From assembly GCF_022539665.2 (NCBI RefSeq), contig NC_081334.1, positions 9,368,700 to 9,432,699 of the forward strand: a stretch of DNA of 64,000 nt. Reading direction: 5' to 3'. The position numbers and the translations under genes are program-made. This document shows, piece by piece, positions 10,364-20,763 of this stretch. The notes under the pieces were generated by a model. The model saw nothing but the letters and a program-made list of their open reading frames with translations. It did no database searches and had not been told where the DNA came from. Source of the stretch: Daphnia carinata. Lineage: Eukaryota > Arthropoda > Branchiopoda > Diplostraca > Daphniidae. Within the stretch, counting starts at the first letter, position 1. Every line of letters starts with the position of its first letter.

Positions 10364-10564
10364 TCAAGGGCGCCACTGCCCTCGACGCACTACCCCGTCG
10401 TTTTTTGCCGGGCAATCTATGGCGATATGGCCATGCCGATTGCAGGCATAGCACAACCTCGGTGGTGGGCCTCTTGGGACAAATCCCCCACCACCCAATC
10501 GCATAACGTTAGGGCTCGAATTAACCGTAAGCCGTGATAACGAAGTCGAAATTTGGCTCACCAA
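10364..10564 (-). pseudogene. Element 2 Gag C-terminus, CCHC zinc knuckle
   Basis: Nucleocapsid-type RNA-binding motif CYACNRHGHIAIDC, which is a perfect C-X2-C-X4-H-X4-C. It is preceded by a Pro/Gly-rich FVPRGPPPR stretch. It lies between the capsid-like region and the protease. Confidence 0.85.
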
Positions 10565-11257
10565 CCGGGAACGCTTGGCATTGCGGGAGTCAAACCAAGT
10601 TGCTCAAGGTCCCGTAGTCGTGCTAGGAAAGCCGTGAAGCTTACCGGTACAAGTGACGTTAGAGCTGCGACGTAGATGGAGTTTGCGAGACCTCGTAACA
10701 ACAACTTGATGACAATCGCCTCAGGTAGTGGGACGGGACAACGAAGGCAAAGCCGACGAATGTCCAACGCGTACTCAAGACACGACTCTCCCACTTTTGC
10801 GTTCTTGCTTCCACAAGCGAGCTCCACTCTAAAAACGAGAGTGCACGCGTGAAATTGGTCACCAACGCGGCGGCCAGGTAGCATAAAGATAGCCCGTCTG
10901 TACGTGCCATTGGGAGGCGGTACCATAAAGACGGGTCACAGCCACTAGGAGACGGTTCTCCTCGGTCCAGCATTCAAGACCGGCTACCCTCTCGACATGG
11001 TCGATGAAGCCCTGCACCTCCTCACCTACAGGAACAGAAAAGCGCGGTATCGAACCGACAGCAATTGCCGACGGGCGGGCATTTGGCACAGCTGGTATCG
11101 CGGCAGCAAGGGCTTGGATAGCCTCGTTGTTTTGTTGTTGTTGTGCGTTGATGATGCTGACGAGTTGGGCAACTTGATCTTGCCTCGCCGCACCATCAGC
11201 CGCTGCGACTTCCGCAAACCGATTAAGAGCCACAATCAGCTCAACGTTGTCTGCCAT
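10565..11257 (-). pseudogene. Element 2 Gag, N-terminal and capsid-like part
   Basis: Likely start ATG at 11257 (MADNVELIVALNRF), followed by a Gln/Ala-rich coiled segment with QQQQNN and the capsid-like block VGEEVQGFIDHVERVAG. Around 10860-10930 the frame shifts into ACGSKNAKVGESCLEYALDIRRLC and PVPLPEAIVIKLLLRGL, typical of retrotransposon Gag C-terminal capsid. At least one frameshift makes it non-functional as read. Confidence 0.7.
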
Positions 11258-12197
11258 ATTTATCGGTGTTGGCTCTGCTCTCGTTAGAACAAATTCCGAT
11301 TTCTGATACCTCATTTTCGTTGTAGGCGGCCGCTGCACTGGGCGGACGATATGAGCTCTTACGAAAGGATCCCGAGCAGTTCCTCTCGGGGTCCGAACAA
11401 GTGCAAACAAAAAGCACTTATTCAACGGATCCCACTTCAAGACCAAAAGATCGTCAAACCACCTCAAAAAAGATGTTGAGCACAAAGAGATTGCGAGCAA
11501 AGCTCAACAAAACAAAAAAAAAAAAGAAAATGTCAAAAAAAGTACCCTCTGTACATGAGAGAAACACAAAAAAAAACGATGAGGTCAAGATCGAGCAACA
11601 GGCCATAAGCCAAAAAAAAGCCCCACGACACGGCTCCGCATCAAAGTTCTTTTCTTGCCCTTTAAAAAAAAAAGGAGAGCAACCAAAAAGAACTTCTTAA
11701 AACGTAATGCCGTCCCGCCGATATGGTCGCTCAAAAAAAGGGCGGACAAAGAGAGAGAGATAAAAAAATATGTCTCTCGACCAAAACGTGTGGGCGTCCC
11801 AAAATAGGACGATAGAAAAAAAAAAGGACGGAAAGCACAACACAAAGCGGAACGGGCAAAAGGCACGCCGAAAAAAAAAAATACAATTTCTAACTACACA
11901 CAGTACAAAAAAAATTCATGCGCTGGAATTGTTTATTTAACAGCCCGTGGCTACAGGTAACAAGGGTTGAAATACTTACCTGTACCGTTCATCCACCCTT
12001 CAACAAAGACGTCGCGGCGGGATGGGATTCACTCCCCTTCGGCGCAGGTAAGGATAATCCACAATGGCAGCGGCCAGTACGCGAAAATTACCTTCTCGCG
12101 TGGGCGGCACGCGGGTCCGTTGCAGGCAACTTTAAGAAAAAAAGTTGTTCGATGGCCTGGCGAAGGTGATAATCCACGATCTTCAATCCTACTCAAT
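11258..12197 (-). other. Element 2 5' untranslated leader, T-rich on the coding strand
   Basis: Between primer site and gag start. 11450-11900 has many A-runs on the + strand (poly-Lys or poly-Phe reading frames of no meaning). No gene seen. Such a long homopolymer-rich leader is unusual next to the compact 133-bp LTRs. Confidence 0.5.
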
Positions 12198-12213
12198 CCC
12201 TCTTCTGACACCA
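12198..12213 (-). promoter_or_regulatory. Primer-binding site of element 2
   Basis: On the minus strand TGGTGTCAGAAGAGGG begins six bases inside the 5' LTR edge (12219). It starts with TGG, complementary to a tRNA CCA end. The tRNA is possibly a Leu type; I could not check the tRNA sequence. Confidence 0.6.
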
Positions 12214-12218
12214 ATTGG

Positions 12219-12351
12219 TGTAATGGGGACACCCGCTCAATAAAAAGAAGATGGTCCGAGCGGCGAGTTCGAGTCACAAGGTGTATATTTCACTCGCAAT
12301 CACGCAGACACAGTTTAACACAGGGGAATAATAGGTACACACACGATACAC
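12219..12351 (-). repeat. 5' LTR of element 2
   Basis: Partner of 7357-7490. Similarity to the other LTR stops at ACACACGATACACG (about 12351), after which element 1 sequence resumes. Confidence 0.8.
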
Positions 12352-12600
12352 GAAGGAAGCCAGCTTTCGCAAGGCACCTTGTTGTAGGTCTTCCTGTAGA
12401 CGGCCAAAAAACTAGACTGCCTCACATTATTTACATCAGTTGCTAGACCCAAATCTTATTCCTTTTCTGCGAATAGGGCTTCGTGTTTTTTCAATAGAAT
12501 TTCGATTTTAATGCGTATCTCATCAGAGATGTTGGTCGCTTCACTTTCTTGGGTTGGCTTAATTCGTTTGGATTTTTTGTTGTTGCCTGATTAAGAAAGA
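12352..12600 (-). pseudogene. Element 1 start of RT region, upstream of the element 2 insertion
   Basis: Reads RIKIEILLKKHEALFAEKE, a stop, then DLGLATDV. This is the usual entry to a Gypsy RT (LLxxHxxLFA...LG.T..V). It follows the zinc-knuckle region after only about 100-150 bp and shows no D-T/S-G protease motif, so the protease is missing or lost. The RT continues at 7356 on the other side of element 2. Confidence 0.6.
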
Positions 12601-13320
12601 TTCTAGCTGCGATAATCTGCTTCTGTAAGGTCGTTGTTGTTGCTATTTTGGTTGGAATTGTTGATACGTGCCATATCTGTCCAGTATTCTCGTGCAATGT
12701 ATCCCTTTTATTGCACTTGTGGCAGATAATAACCCTATTCCCATGGGTGTCGGGGTGTTTGGTTGGGTTTGTCGTGGCCGTGGATATTGATGAGAGTTTG
12801 GTGTAAGCTGGGTTTTGACGATGCACCTGTTGATTGGTGTGTGGTTGAAAGTTTGGTCGACTGTAGTGTGCAGGTCTGCTTGTGTAGAAGGGTATCTGAG
12901 ATGGTTGCTGATAGGTTGTATCATTGGGTTGTCTATACACTGGGGTACCTTCTCTTCGTGGTGAATTACAGTTGTGCGGTATGGGCTGTTTTCTCTGCTA
13001 CGATTGGAGTTTCTGTTGCGACTGGAACCTCTGCTGTTCGACCTTTCATGAAATCGTACTCGCGAACTTTGTGGTCTGGGATAGCGTTCGCCCAATCGTG
13101 AAGTTCTTTGTTCGTATCGATCTGCTGCTGCTACGGTTCTATCGTTATCCTGTGATGATTCACGATTCTTAATAGTATTTACCAGTTCCCGTATTTTTTG
13201 TTTTAGTGATTCGATTTCTGTCTTTGCTGTGAAAGTTCGTTATCTTGTTGTTTCTCGTGATGCGTTATCCCTGCGATTAATGCGTTTATTTCTTTGTCGT
13301 CTGCAGTGTCTTTGCTATTC
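12601..13320 (-). pseudogene. Element 1 Gag C-terminus with a broken zinc knuckle
   Basis: Two overlapping frames (12491-12940 and 12643-13095) are joined by a frameshift around 12930. An Arg/Ser-rich stretch (RVRFHERSNSRGSSRNRNSN) precedes a Gln/Pro/Tyr-rich linker and then IICHKCNK. Here C-X2-C is clear but the following GH-X4-C is scrambled by a frameshift. The order matches a nucleocapsid region. Confidence 0.6.
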
Positions 13321-13690
13321 TAAGAACTTTAAGCTAAGATTAAGTTAGTTGGAAGATCGCATATTGCCTCTTGCTATTTCTCCACCCCACTCGACCTAAT
13401 TTCTACGATTTTCCCTTTTATTACTTTCTTCCACTTGACCGAGATGTCGGCGACACCAAGCTCATCTGTTAACCTCGTCACCCTTTTTTGACACTATTTC
13501 GCTCTTCTATTGCCCACGCTAACCTTAGCGTCCCCAAGCTAAGGCGAGGTATAAAAACCCCCACCAGAGCTTCCCAAAAGACAGAGTTCTCCTGTAGTCG
13601 CCACAAGTACTAGTTGAGTGAATTTTTTTTACGTGTTGGTCCCGATTTAAAAAAATAAAACTTGAAACCCGAAACAATAAATAAATGCAA
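13321..13690 (+). repeat. Probable solo LTR or promoter-bearing insert inside element 1 gag
   Basis: Interrupts element 1 gag: reading frames homologous to Gag stop at 13690 (VQQLEV) and resume at about 13320 (NSKDTADDKE). The insert holds a good TATA box in GAGGTATAAAAACCC (near 13540) and a short hairpin (CTAACCTTAG / CTAAGG). It also has AATAAA-like words near 13670. This is the composition of an LTR with U3-R-U5 in the + direction. Ends and target duplication could not be fixed, and no second copy is in the window. Confidence 0.45.
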
Positions 13691-14250
13691 CTTCCAATTG
13701 TTGCACTATATAGAATGCCTTCGGATATGATCAGTTGCTTACGTATCTGGTCGAAATCTTCAGGGTCTTCGGGCATTCTGAAATAATATAGTTCTGATTA
13801 ATAATATAAGTTCTGTTTTGAATTTCGATAGAATGCCTTATATCAGCATTCCTGATATTGATAGTCTCTCATTTTCTTGACTGTGTTTATGAGTCGACCT
13901 TCGACGATGGTTTGGTTTTTGATCCGACTTTTTCTTCTTTCCCTTTAATGGAGTCGTATGCGCTGCTCATTCTTGGGATAAAGGCTTTGCATTTTTCTTC
14001 AGGTTTCTGCTTCAGCATTAACAACTTTTTCCTTAGTGCTGGTAATTCGTATGCATTCTGGAACCTTGCAATGATGGCTGTTTTTCCACTCGTCGTAGTT
14101 TAACTCGTCACCTTTTTTGGTTGTCATCCCGGTCGTTGTTACGTGCTACGTGTTCTGCGTCCTTCAGTCATTCTGTTATTAATTTATCACTACTTTTTCC
14201 TTTGAAAATTGGTATTGACTTCTTGTCTTCTCTCGAGAATAATTCTCCTA
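13691..14250 (-). pseudogene. Element 1 Gag capsid region
   Basis: Blocks typical of the retrotransposon Gag family: IPIFKGKSSDKLITE.LKDAEHVARNN (14100-14240), then after a gap KTAIIARFQNAYELPALRKKL and LKQKPEEKCKAFIPRMSSAYDSI (13870-14110). It ends with PEDPEDFDQIRKQLI and YIVQQLEV (13690-13780). Frames change several times. The Gag identity of the whole leader rests on this segment. Confidence 0.7.
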
Positions 14251-14299
14251 TAGCGCTTTTGCGATGGGTTGAGTTGTGGTTATACCGGTGTCATCGGCA

Positions 14300-17200
14300 T
14301 CTGGTATGTAGCGGTCAATCCTCGAAGTTTCCTTGTGCGAAAGTCCCATTTTGATTTTTTGTTTTAGAGCCTGATTCTTCTGCTCTAGTTGAAGGATGCT
14401 TTGTTTTTGGATGTCCTATTTGATTTTTTAGGTCGTCGTTGAGTTGCTGGAGTTCGGCGATTTGCTCTGATTCAAGCTCGTAGTAAAGAGACTGGTCACC
14501 ACTGTCTGTTGGCAAAGTTAGGTCATTTATTTCGCTTACTAATTTCGTGATTTCTCCAGGTTTGTTTTGCGCTGCTGAAATCTTCGGTTTCAACGAATGT
14601 TACTTGTTGTTTCTTAAAATCTTTTATTCGGTTCTCCAGATACTTTATTTTTTCTTCGTTCTCCCTGTCTCTGTATTTATCTCCTGTAACTCCTTTTCAA
14701 TGTTTTTATTTTTGCTGTAATATCTATCAGACTTCTCCTCAGCCCAGTCTTTTCTTTTCAGTTAAGGTCTTTTCAAGGATTTCTTTTATTTCTGTGTTTC
14801 TTTCAGTTGTTTGTTTGTTCTTAAGGCTGTTTTGTCTGTTGTTTTGTCTGTTTTCAAACCTCGCAATCTGTTGTTTTTATCTTCAAGCTTGCTAATTATT
14901 TCTGCCCTTCTCTCTCAACAAATGCATTATTTCCTTTTCTCTCTTTCTCAAAAGGTTTTGTAATTGGTTCTTCTGTTGCTCTGGTAATTTCATTGCTGCG
15001 TTCTAGATTGCTGATTTGGTTATTGGCCTTTTCAAGGTTTTTTGAGTGCTTCGGTACTTCTCTTGGAGTTGTTCGAGGGAACTATTTAAGGTGTATTTGG
15101 AACTCTTTACCCTTTTCTTGTTGCTGCTATCAAGCTGCTTTCGCAGGCTCAGTAACTTAGAGTTGAGGTCAGACAAATGTTTCTTCTCTTCAATCTGCGC
15201 AAGCACTACTTCTTTTTGCAAAACACTGATGGTACTGAACAGGAATTCTTTCTCTTCACTATATTCTACGTGGTCTTTAAGTGTCTTTGTGATATTTGTT
15301 ATGGTTTCTGCTGTTATACCTTGTGGTACTTGTAAAGTTTGTTCTAATAACTAATAGGAATACAATTGCAATGCGTTGGTTTCTTTGCTAAATTCTTGTT
15401 TCTTGGATTCTACTTGTTGGATCTTTGATTTTGGTCTGAAATGTTTGGTAAGGTTTGTTTCTCTGACTTTGTTCAAAATTCTAAGTCCACGAGAGTTTTC
15501 CAGTGGTCCGTTAATTATTTTTTAATTCTTCTAGTTACAATTTTGCCTGAGTTAATTCATTTCTACGTCTCTAGGTGGTTTCTGCATCTCTATCTTAAAA
15601 TAAAGGTTTGAGTTCAAAGCCTGTGTGTTTAGGCGATTTCTTCTGCTTGGAGAGATGCTTGTTTGAAATTTTGGCAGTTTGGTGTGGTGATATTTGCTGT
15701 GGAACAATATCGTTTTGATGGATGGAGTAAGCCACCTAACAACATTTTTATTTAAGTGTCGTCTGAGCTGTAGTTCGTTGCTTTGATCCTGCTCTTCCTC
15801 CCTCCTTATTTATAGATTGCGTTATACGCGCCTGTGTGATTTTGTCTATAAAGTGCCTTACTGGTTGATTTGGGGACTGTTTTACTGACTACGATTTCGT
15901 TTTGTGTTTCGCTCTATCTGCTGGGTGTTAGAAATGTTCCTTTAATGCGTTTCTCCACTCTGTGCACGGTTCTCTCAGTGATCCTCGTAGCCGATCTATA
16001 TGCCATTGTAGTGTTGTTCCTTTTCAACAGGTGGCTCAAATCTTTTTAGCTTCTCTTGGCCATTCATGTATCGTCACTATTGCGTCTGCGTCGCGTAGCT
16101 ATACTCCTATTGGTTGGTCGTTTACGTTACCGCTTAATTTATTACGATCTCTTCGACTAATAGCTGTTCTAGTGCTCTGATGTCGTCGTTAGTCGTCATC
16201 CAGTGGTTGTTTGGTTGCTATCGATTTCGACGATATCTTCGTCTCATTGTTCTCCTACTTCCTGATTGTTTCGGAACAATGTTTCTAAGTTTTGTCTGAG
16301 TTGTCTGTTTTCTGTGTCTAGGTTGGTTGCTCTCTCGGCCGCTTGTCGTTCTTGTTGGGGTGCTTGTATTAGTTCCGTTATCTCACTTTCTAATGACACG
16401 ATTTTCCGATTTAGCAGCGCAAGGTTATGTTGTGGTAATTCAAGTTCGTTCGTGCTTGCGGCGACCGCAATATTTTGCTGTAACTTTCTCAATCTGTCCT
16501 CCAAAGACTGGTTTGTATTCTGTAGCAATGAAATTTCTTCTATGTGTCGGATTTGATTTTGCTGCAGGGTTGTCGCGTTAATTTGACTTACGTTCTGGTC
16601 GTGTTTAAGTCGATTGTTTTCTCCCAGTATTTTTACGAATTTGTTTGTTTGAGCTAATTGTTCCTTTTTTACTGATTCTAACCCTGCTAATTTCACTTTT
16701 ATGGTGTCACTAAGATGGAAAATTTCCTGGTTTTACTTGTTACGTTTACAATTGGATTTTTATGTTTTGATTGCAGGATATGGATCTCTTTTTCCTGATC
16801 TATACTTTTCGTCTCGAGGGCTTTGTAAGTCAATTGTGTGTTCTCTAGTCCAGCTTGGCTTATGCTGTATTTATTCAAGAACATTGGTTCCTTCTGCAAG
16901 GAGTTGGGCTTCCCTGTTTTAGTCTCTCTATTTCTGTCCGAAGTTTGGTTTTTTATCTTTAATTGTCTTTAATTAATTTAGCTTTTACGGATGAATGTTC
17001 TGTTTCTATTTTGCGTATAGTTGTTTCCAAAGTTTGTACTCTTGGGTCTTTTATATGGTTAGCTTTCTCTTTCTGTGTCTTTTCTAACTGTTGGGTTAAG
17101 TTGGTCGCCTAGTAATCAATCGCTTGTTGCTGTATAGTACTTGTTTGAAATAAGGCTAAACCTTCGGTTTCTAGTTTTTGGATCTTCGCTTCAGCTGCCA

Positions 17201-17656
17201 TTAATTTCTCTGAAATTCGTTTCTATACTAAATCCTTCTCCTTTAATCGTGTCTTAAGTTGTTTCGTCGTTGCCTTATCCTTAGCAGATTCTAATTCTAA
17301 CATATACTGATTAATCGACTGATGAATTCCTATTAATGCGGTTTTTAGAAAGTCACTTTCTTCTACTGGTTTATTCTTCTTTCTGCTGGGTAGGTTTTCT
17401 GTTGATTGTATTTTGTTAGTTGTTTTTCTTTGTCACTTTTTCTAGGGCTTCTTTCAGCGCTTCTTGTCCGTTTGAATGGTACTATTCGAACTTGCGATTT
17501 CACTCTTTTGTTCATTTCCACTGTGGGGTATACTTTTTGCATTGTTCGTTTAGGGTCTGTTAGGCTCACTCTACTGGGATGTTGTATTACTTCTAAAGGT
17601 TCTTCCACTGGGGCGGTTGGTCTATATATATCTACTGTTAAATCCTCAGTTGACAT
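14300..17656 (-). pseudogene. Element 1 long coiled-coil region ahead of Gag
   Basis: Likely start ATG at 17656 (MSTEDLTVDIYRPTAPVEEP), a basic Arg/Ser segment, then about 3 kb of heptad-like Glu/Gln/Leu/Lys sequence in shifting frames. Open pieces include 17363-17656, 16699-16899, 16244-16696 (150 codons, e.g. NRQLRQNLETLFRNNQ), 15003-15221 and 14315-14593. 15400-16240 is less clearly coiled. If one protein, it would be of the order of 1,000 residues of coiled coil in front of the capsid, far longer than common Gag N-termini. A nested or captured coiled-coil gene is an alternative. Confidence 0.55.
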
Positions 17657-17755
17657 TTAAGTGACTTACCCTTACCGCGGGGAGTCTTTAGACGATTGGT
17701 AGTCGTCTGCAATGTCCGGCAAAGGGCTGCTTGTTGCTCTACTGCTGGCAGGAGT

Positions 17756-18128
17756 ATCGGATCGCCCGATCCGATCAGACTGCAAAAGATCGGATCGGCG
17801 ATCAAATTTTGCCGATCATTTTTACCGATAATTTTTGTGCGGCATTTAAAGCTGAAAATTCACACTGTTTAACGAATGTAGCATTGGCTGTCACAGCGAC
17901 AGTCACTGACGGCCATTCAGGGAGAACACTAAACAGTTTCCCTCAATTGGCATTCGCAAAAAGAGTAATGAAAGAGAACCATGCGACTGCAAAATCTACA
18001 GCTAGATGGCGAAAAGTTTGATCGCTAAAAACGATCGGATCGGCGATCCCAAAAAATTGATCGCGATCCGATCGTCGATCCGTTTCTCAAAAGATGGGAT
18101 CGGCGATCAATTTTTGATCGCGATCGCG
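17756..18128. repeat. GATC-rich MITE-like element
   Basis: Both ends are packed with GATCGGATCGGCGATC words and their complements (ATCGGATCGCCCGATCC at the left; GATCGGCGATCAATTTTTGATC and CGATCGCG at the right). The middle is unique (17830-18010) and carries a small inverted motif, CTGTCACAGCGACAG. It has terminal inverted structure and no coding sequence. Adjacent to the start of element 1. Confidence 0.6.
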
Positions 18129-18150
18129 GTAATGACTACCACCGGTAGCC

Positions 18151-18360
18151 GGTGAAATAGGACTGAAACGAAATAGACTGGAGAAATAGGACCGAGAGAA
18201 ATAGGACTGACTTTTAAAACTTTTAGGACAGTCTCATTTCTCCATGGCATCAGTCCTATTTCTCCTCGGCATTAGTCCTATTTCTGGTAGAAATAGGACT
18301 GGAAATTTTCAGTTCTATTTCTCCAGTCCTATTCCGTTTCAGTCCTATTTCATCGCCAAT
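18151..18360. repeat. Palindromic repeat of GAAATAGGACTG words, copy B (near full length)
   Basis: Starts GGTGAAATAGGACTGAAACG and ends with its near complement CGTTTCAGTCCTATTTCATC, so the terminal inverted repeats are at least 20 bp. The asymmetric core (CTTTTAAAACTTTTAGGACAG, CATGGCATCAG) is the reverse complement of that in copy A at 3071-3240. Confidence 0.75.
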
Positions 18361-18362
18361 CC

Positions 18363-18970
18363 TACCACCAGCCAATATACATAAAAATGGAAGTCGAACC
18401 AATCTCTTTTGGTATTTTAAATTTTAGGCTTGCCTAATGTTGCTTTACTTCGAATTTAGTATTCCATCGCAAGGGACTTCTCAAGCCTCTTCCTTCTTCA
18501 GCAAAGTTAGCTGCGCTACAATTCTCGCAGTCTTGGACAAAAGTTGTAAGTGAATTGCCTTCTTCGTTATAATTACGCCAATAACCTTTATATTCCCAAG
18601 TAGTGACATGTTTCAAATCTTATCATTTAGAACCATATCATCTTCTCCTTCAGTCCCACGCAAAATTGGATATTAAAATTCAAAGTTTTCCTCTTCTTCG
18701 CTTCATGGTCGGTCTGTACCTCGCTCTTCGCCTCGTTTTCGCCTTACCCGTCGCACCGTCTTCGCCTAAAGCAGTCAAGAAAATTCGGGGATAGAAAGAA
18801 ATCGGCGACGAAGGCGTCAGATCGTCGATGAGAAAGAATTTTTGCGTTTTCTGACATTTTTCGTTGTCGACATTTAGTGGTATGTTATGAAAAAAAGCAT
18901 ATCGTGGCGAATCTGAATATTGACCCTTAATTAAAAAAATAAATTTATAATTTATTCCTAAAAAATATAA
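18363..18970. other. Non-coding; no gene recognised
   Basis: A 60-codon minus-strand frame (18434-18616) has no recognisable motif. Nothing else seen before the pro-resilin-like homology starts. Confidence 0.5.
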
Positions 18971-18972
18971 AT

Positions 18973-19686
18973 CAGGCCTCAGCAGGCGCTGGAGCTGGGC
19001 AAAACTACGGAGCTCAGTCTGGTGCTGCCCAACAAGAACAGGGTCTCGGTGCTCAAACCTTCTGCTAGCGCCGGAGAGGACAAGGTTATGACGCTCTCAG
19101 AATGGAGCTGCCCAACAGCAAACAAGGCTATAGTGCCTGCCGCAGCTGGACAAAATTACGGTTCACAAAACGGAGGTGCCCAAAAGCAGCATGGGTACGG
19201 CTCATCCACCACTTAGCAGAAACCAACGAATACATACAACAGCAACGGCAACGGAAACGGACCGTCCACATCTGCCTCATCCAACGCACAGGAGGTACTG
19301 AAGTAGTCACTTTCTTGATTTAGCGAACACTCAATAACATCTACCGAAATTCTATTAAACAGAAACCCCCTATGCCATTTGAGTATGCCTGGGCCGTCAA
19401 GGATGAGCCAACCAAGAACGACTACGCTCGTGAAACTAAGTGCGACGGCAAAATTGTGACTGGATCTTACCGCGTTGCCTTGCCCGATGGCCGCATTCAA
19501 ATTGTTTCCTATCGGGGTGATGAAAACTGCTACGTCGCTGGTGTCATGTACGAAGGTGAGGCCCAGTATCCCGCACCATCCACCTGCAACGGCAATTACG
19601 AAAATAGCAATGGCTTTGGGAATAGAGGCAGCAACTATGGCAGTGCCAAGCCGATTTCCAACAATAAGCCGAATATTTCATATTAA
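18973..19686 (+). pseudogene. Pro-resilin-like cuticle protein, copy 1 (5'-truncated, frameshifted)
   Basis: Homologous to copy 2. The repeat exon (18973-19294) starts abruptly in the middle of the family sequence, reads SAGAGAGQNYGAQSGAAQ, then hits a stop after GLGAQT and shifts frame. The last exon (19363-19686), after a 68-bp intron with TTAAACAG acceptor, is open: PPMPFEYAWAVKDEPTKNDY, then GSYRVALPDGRIQIVSYRGDENCYV and YEGEAQYPAP. This is the Rebers-Riddiford chitin-binding domain (G-x-Y...PDG...Y..D...Y). It ends in an Asn/Gly/Ser tail. No exon 1 or promoter. The intact R&R exon on a dead upstream part suggests partial duplication. Confidence 0.8.
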
Positions 19687-19689
19687 AAT

Positions 19690-20510
19690 TTATAAAATTA
19701 TTGATTTATATATTGAAATAATGATAACTATTTCCGTTTGGCTTGCGATGAGATTCAAATAAATCTAATACATTTTAAGAAAAAGATAATAATGTTTATT
19801 CATTTTTATGTTCACCTGTAATTATGATTTTGCATGAATCATTCAAAATTGGGTATTCGATTGCCTCCGAAAGCTTTCATAGCATTCCTTTCAAATACTT
19901 ATTTTTACACAGTCTATAATCGAATAAAAATCTTTTTTATATTCATAGGTAAATTACGAACAACGTCCATCTTCCAATATCGGTGTATTTCTTACTAAAT
20001 ATCGTTCATGAAAGGTCTAGAATCAAGTTAGATAAATCACGCAATATTACCTCAGAGGTAGGAAAACAAAGCAGAATGAAGATTTCAGAAAACAAATTCA
20101 TAGGGTGCTCTGTTTTACCCACGATGACGTCAATTTTTAACGCGAGCATGCATCACCCGTTTTTACCTTTTCTCACGCACAAAGAGGTCTTGGCCATTCA
20201 AACATGGTACCTTTAAGAATGAAAATGATGCCTGAGAGATTGATCAGTACTCTCGATGCAAAGCTTCTCGTGAAAAGGTTGTAGCCATATGAAATGAGGT
20301 TAATACGTGAACAGATTCTTTGGTGTCATGAAGAACCCAATTTACTGAAATCACTGACTTTCTCCTTCGCAACGTATGAGACTTGCAAAAAAGAACGCTA
20401 AATGTCCGATGCAATTTACCTACACCACTCCTTTTGTTGCACGGTAGATTTCCGACCTTCATGCGTCTTGCGGCAAATTGACCGTAATACTAGGTCATAT
20501 ACGGAAGCCT
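19690..20510. other. Non-coding spacer between pro-resilin-like copies
   Basis: AT-rich with AATAAA words after copy 1 (near 19758). No gene recognised. Confidence 0.5.
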
Positions 20511-20514
20511 TGTT

Positions 20515-20763
20515 TTGATGAAAGTGAAAGGGCGAGATGGAACGGGAGGATGAACGAAAAGGTACCAACATCCTCCCGACATGTGCGCGCCCCAATATGC
20601 TGCGCGCCACACATGGTCGTCAGGTGCCCAACGTGTTTTGAACGAGATGGCATGAGAAAAAAAAAACGAACATTTGATTGCTTTCATGCCTGTGTGGACG
20701 CAAGCTTCGCACGAAGAAGTGCTTTCGCAACAGATTAATATATCATTTGCTTTCCGGAACAAG
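20515..20763 (+). promoter_or_regulatory. Upstream region of pro-resilin-like copy 2, duplicated at 34322-34553
   Basis: The same sequence (for example CCAATATGCTGCGCGCCACA and GCATGAGAAAAAAAA-rich parts) occurs in inverse orientation before copy 3. AATATAT at about 20738 is the only TATA-like word near the start. Conservation across paralogs marks it as the ancestral promoter and leader, although duplication alone explains the match. Confidence 0.5.

Larger units (their letters stand above)
7357..12351 (-). mobile_element. Ty3/Gypsy LTR retrotransposon ('element 2'), inserted in element 1, integrase-truncated
   Basis: Two similar terminal repeats (7357-7490 and 12219-12351) bracket a minus-strand gag, zinc knuckle, aspartic protease, RT, RNase H and the zinc-binding start of integrase. 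The primer site is next to the right-hand LTR, which fixes the direction. The integrase catalytic core is missing: the 3' LTR follows directly after the HHCC region. Element 1's RT motifs resume on both sides, so this is the younger insertion. LTR divergence (several indels and substitutions) shows that it is not very recent. Confidence 0.85.
3245..17740 (-). mobile_element. Decayed Ty3/Gypsy-type retroelement with coiled-coil leader and env-position region ('element 1')
   Basis: Reading on the minus strand from 17.66 kb, the order is long coiled coil, Gag capsid region, zinc knuckle, RT, integrase core, then a region in the env position ending at 3245. Element 2 (7357-12351) interrupts the RT and a solo-LTR-like insert interrupts gag. 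Without these inserts the element is about 9 kb. Every domain is frameshifted. No aspartic protease motif, RNase H or integrase zinc-binding domain could be seen between the flanking domains, so it has large internal losses. I could not find its LTRs. Both outer edges now abut palindromic or MITE-like repeats. Confidence 0.65.

Noticed and set aside
9541-10506. 321-codon plus-strand ORF rich in Ser, Pro and Leu
   Set aside because: It is the antisense of element 2's Glu/Lys-rich linker, protease and zinc knuckle, which are clear on the minus strand.
11401-11866. Lys-rich + and Phe-rich - ORFs
   Set aside because: They reflect A-runs in the leader of element 2.
17731-18021. 96-codon plus-strand ORF
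   Set aside because: It coincides with the GATC-rich MITE-like element; the protein has no recognisable features.
3071-18360. A Polinton/Maverick (15-20 kb, long inverted ends, retroviral-type integrase)
   Set aside because: The integrase belongs to a Gypsy-type pol with RT and Gag. No DNA polymerase B, packaging ATPase, adenovirus-type protease or capsid genes are visible, and the flanking inverted repeats are self-palindromic MITE-like units.
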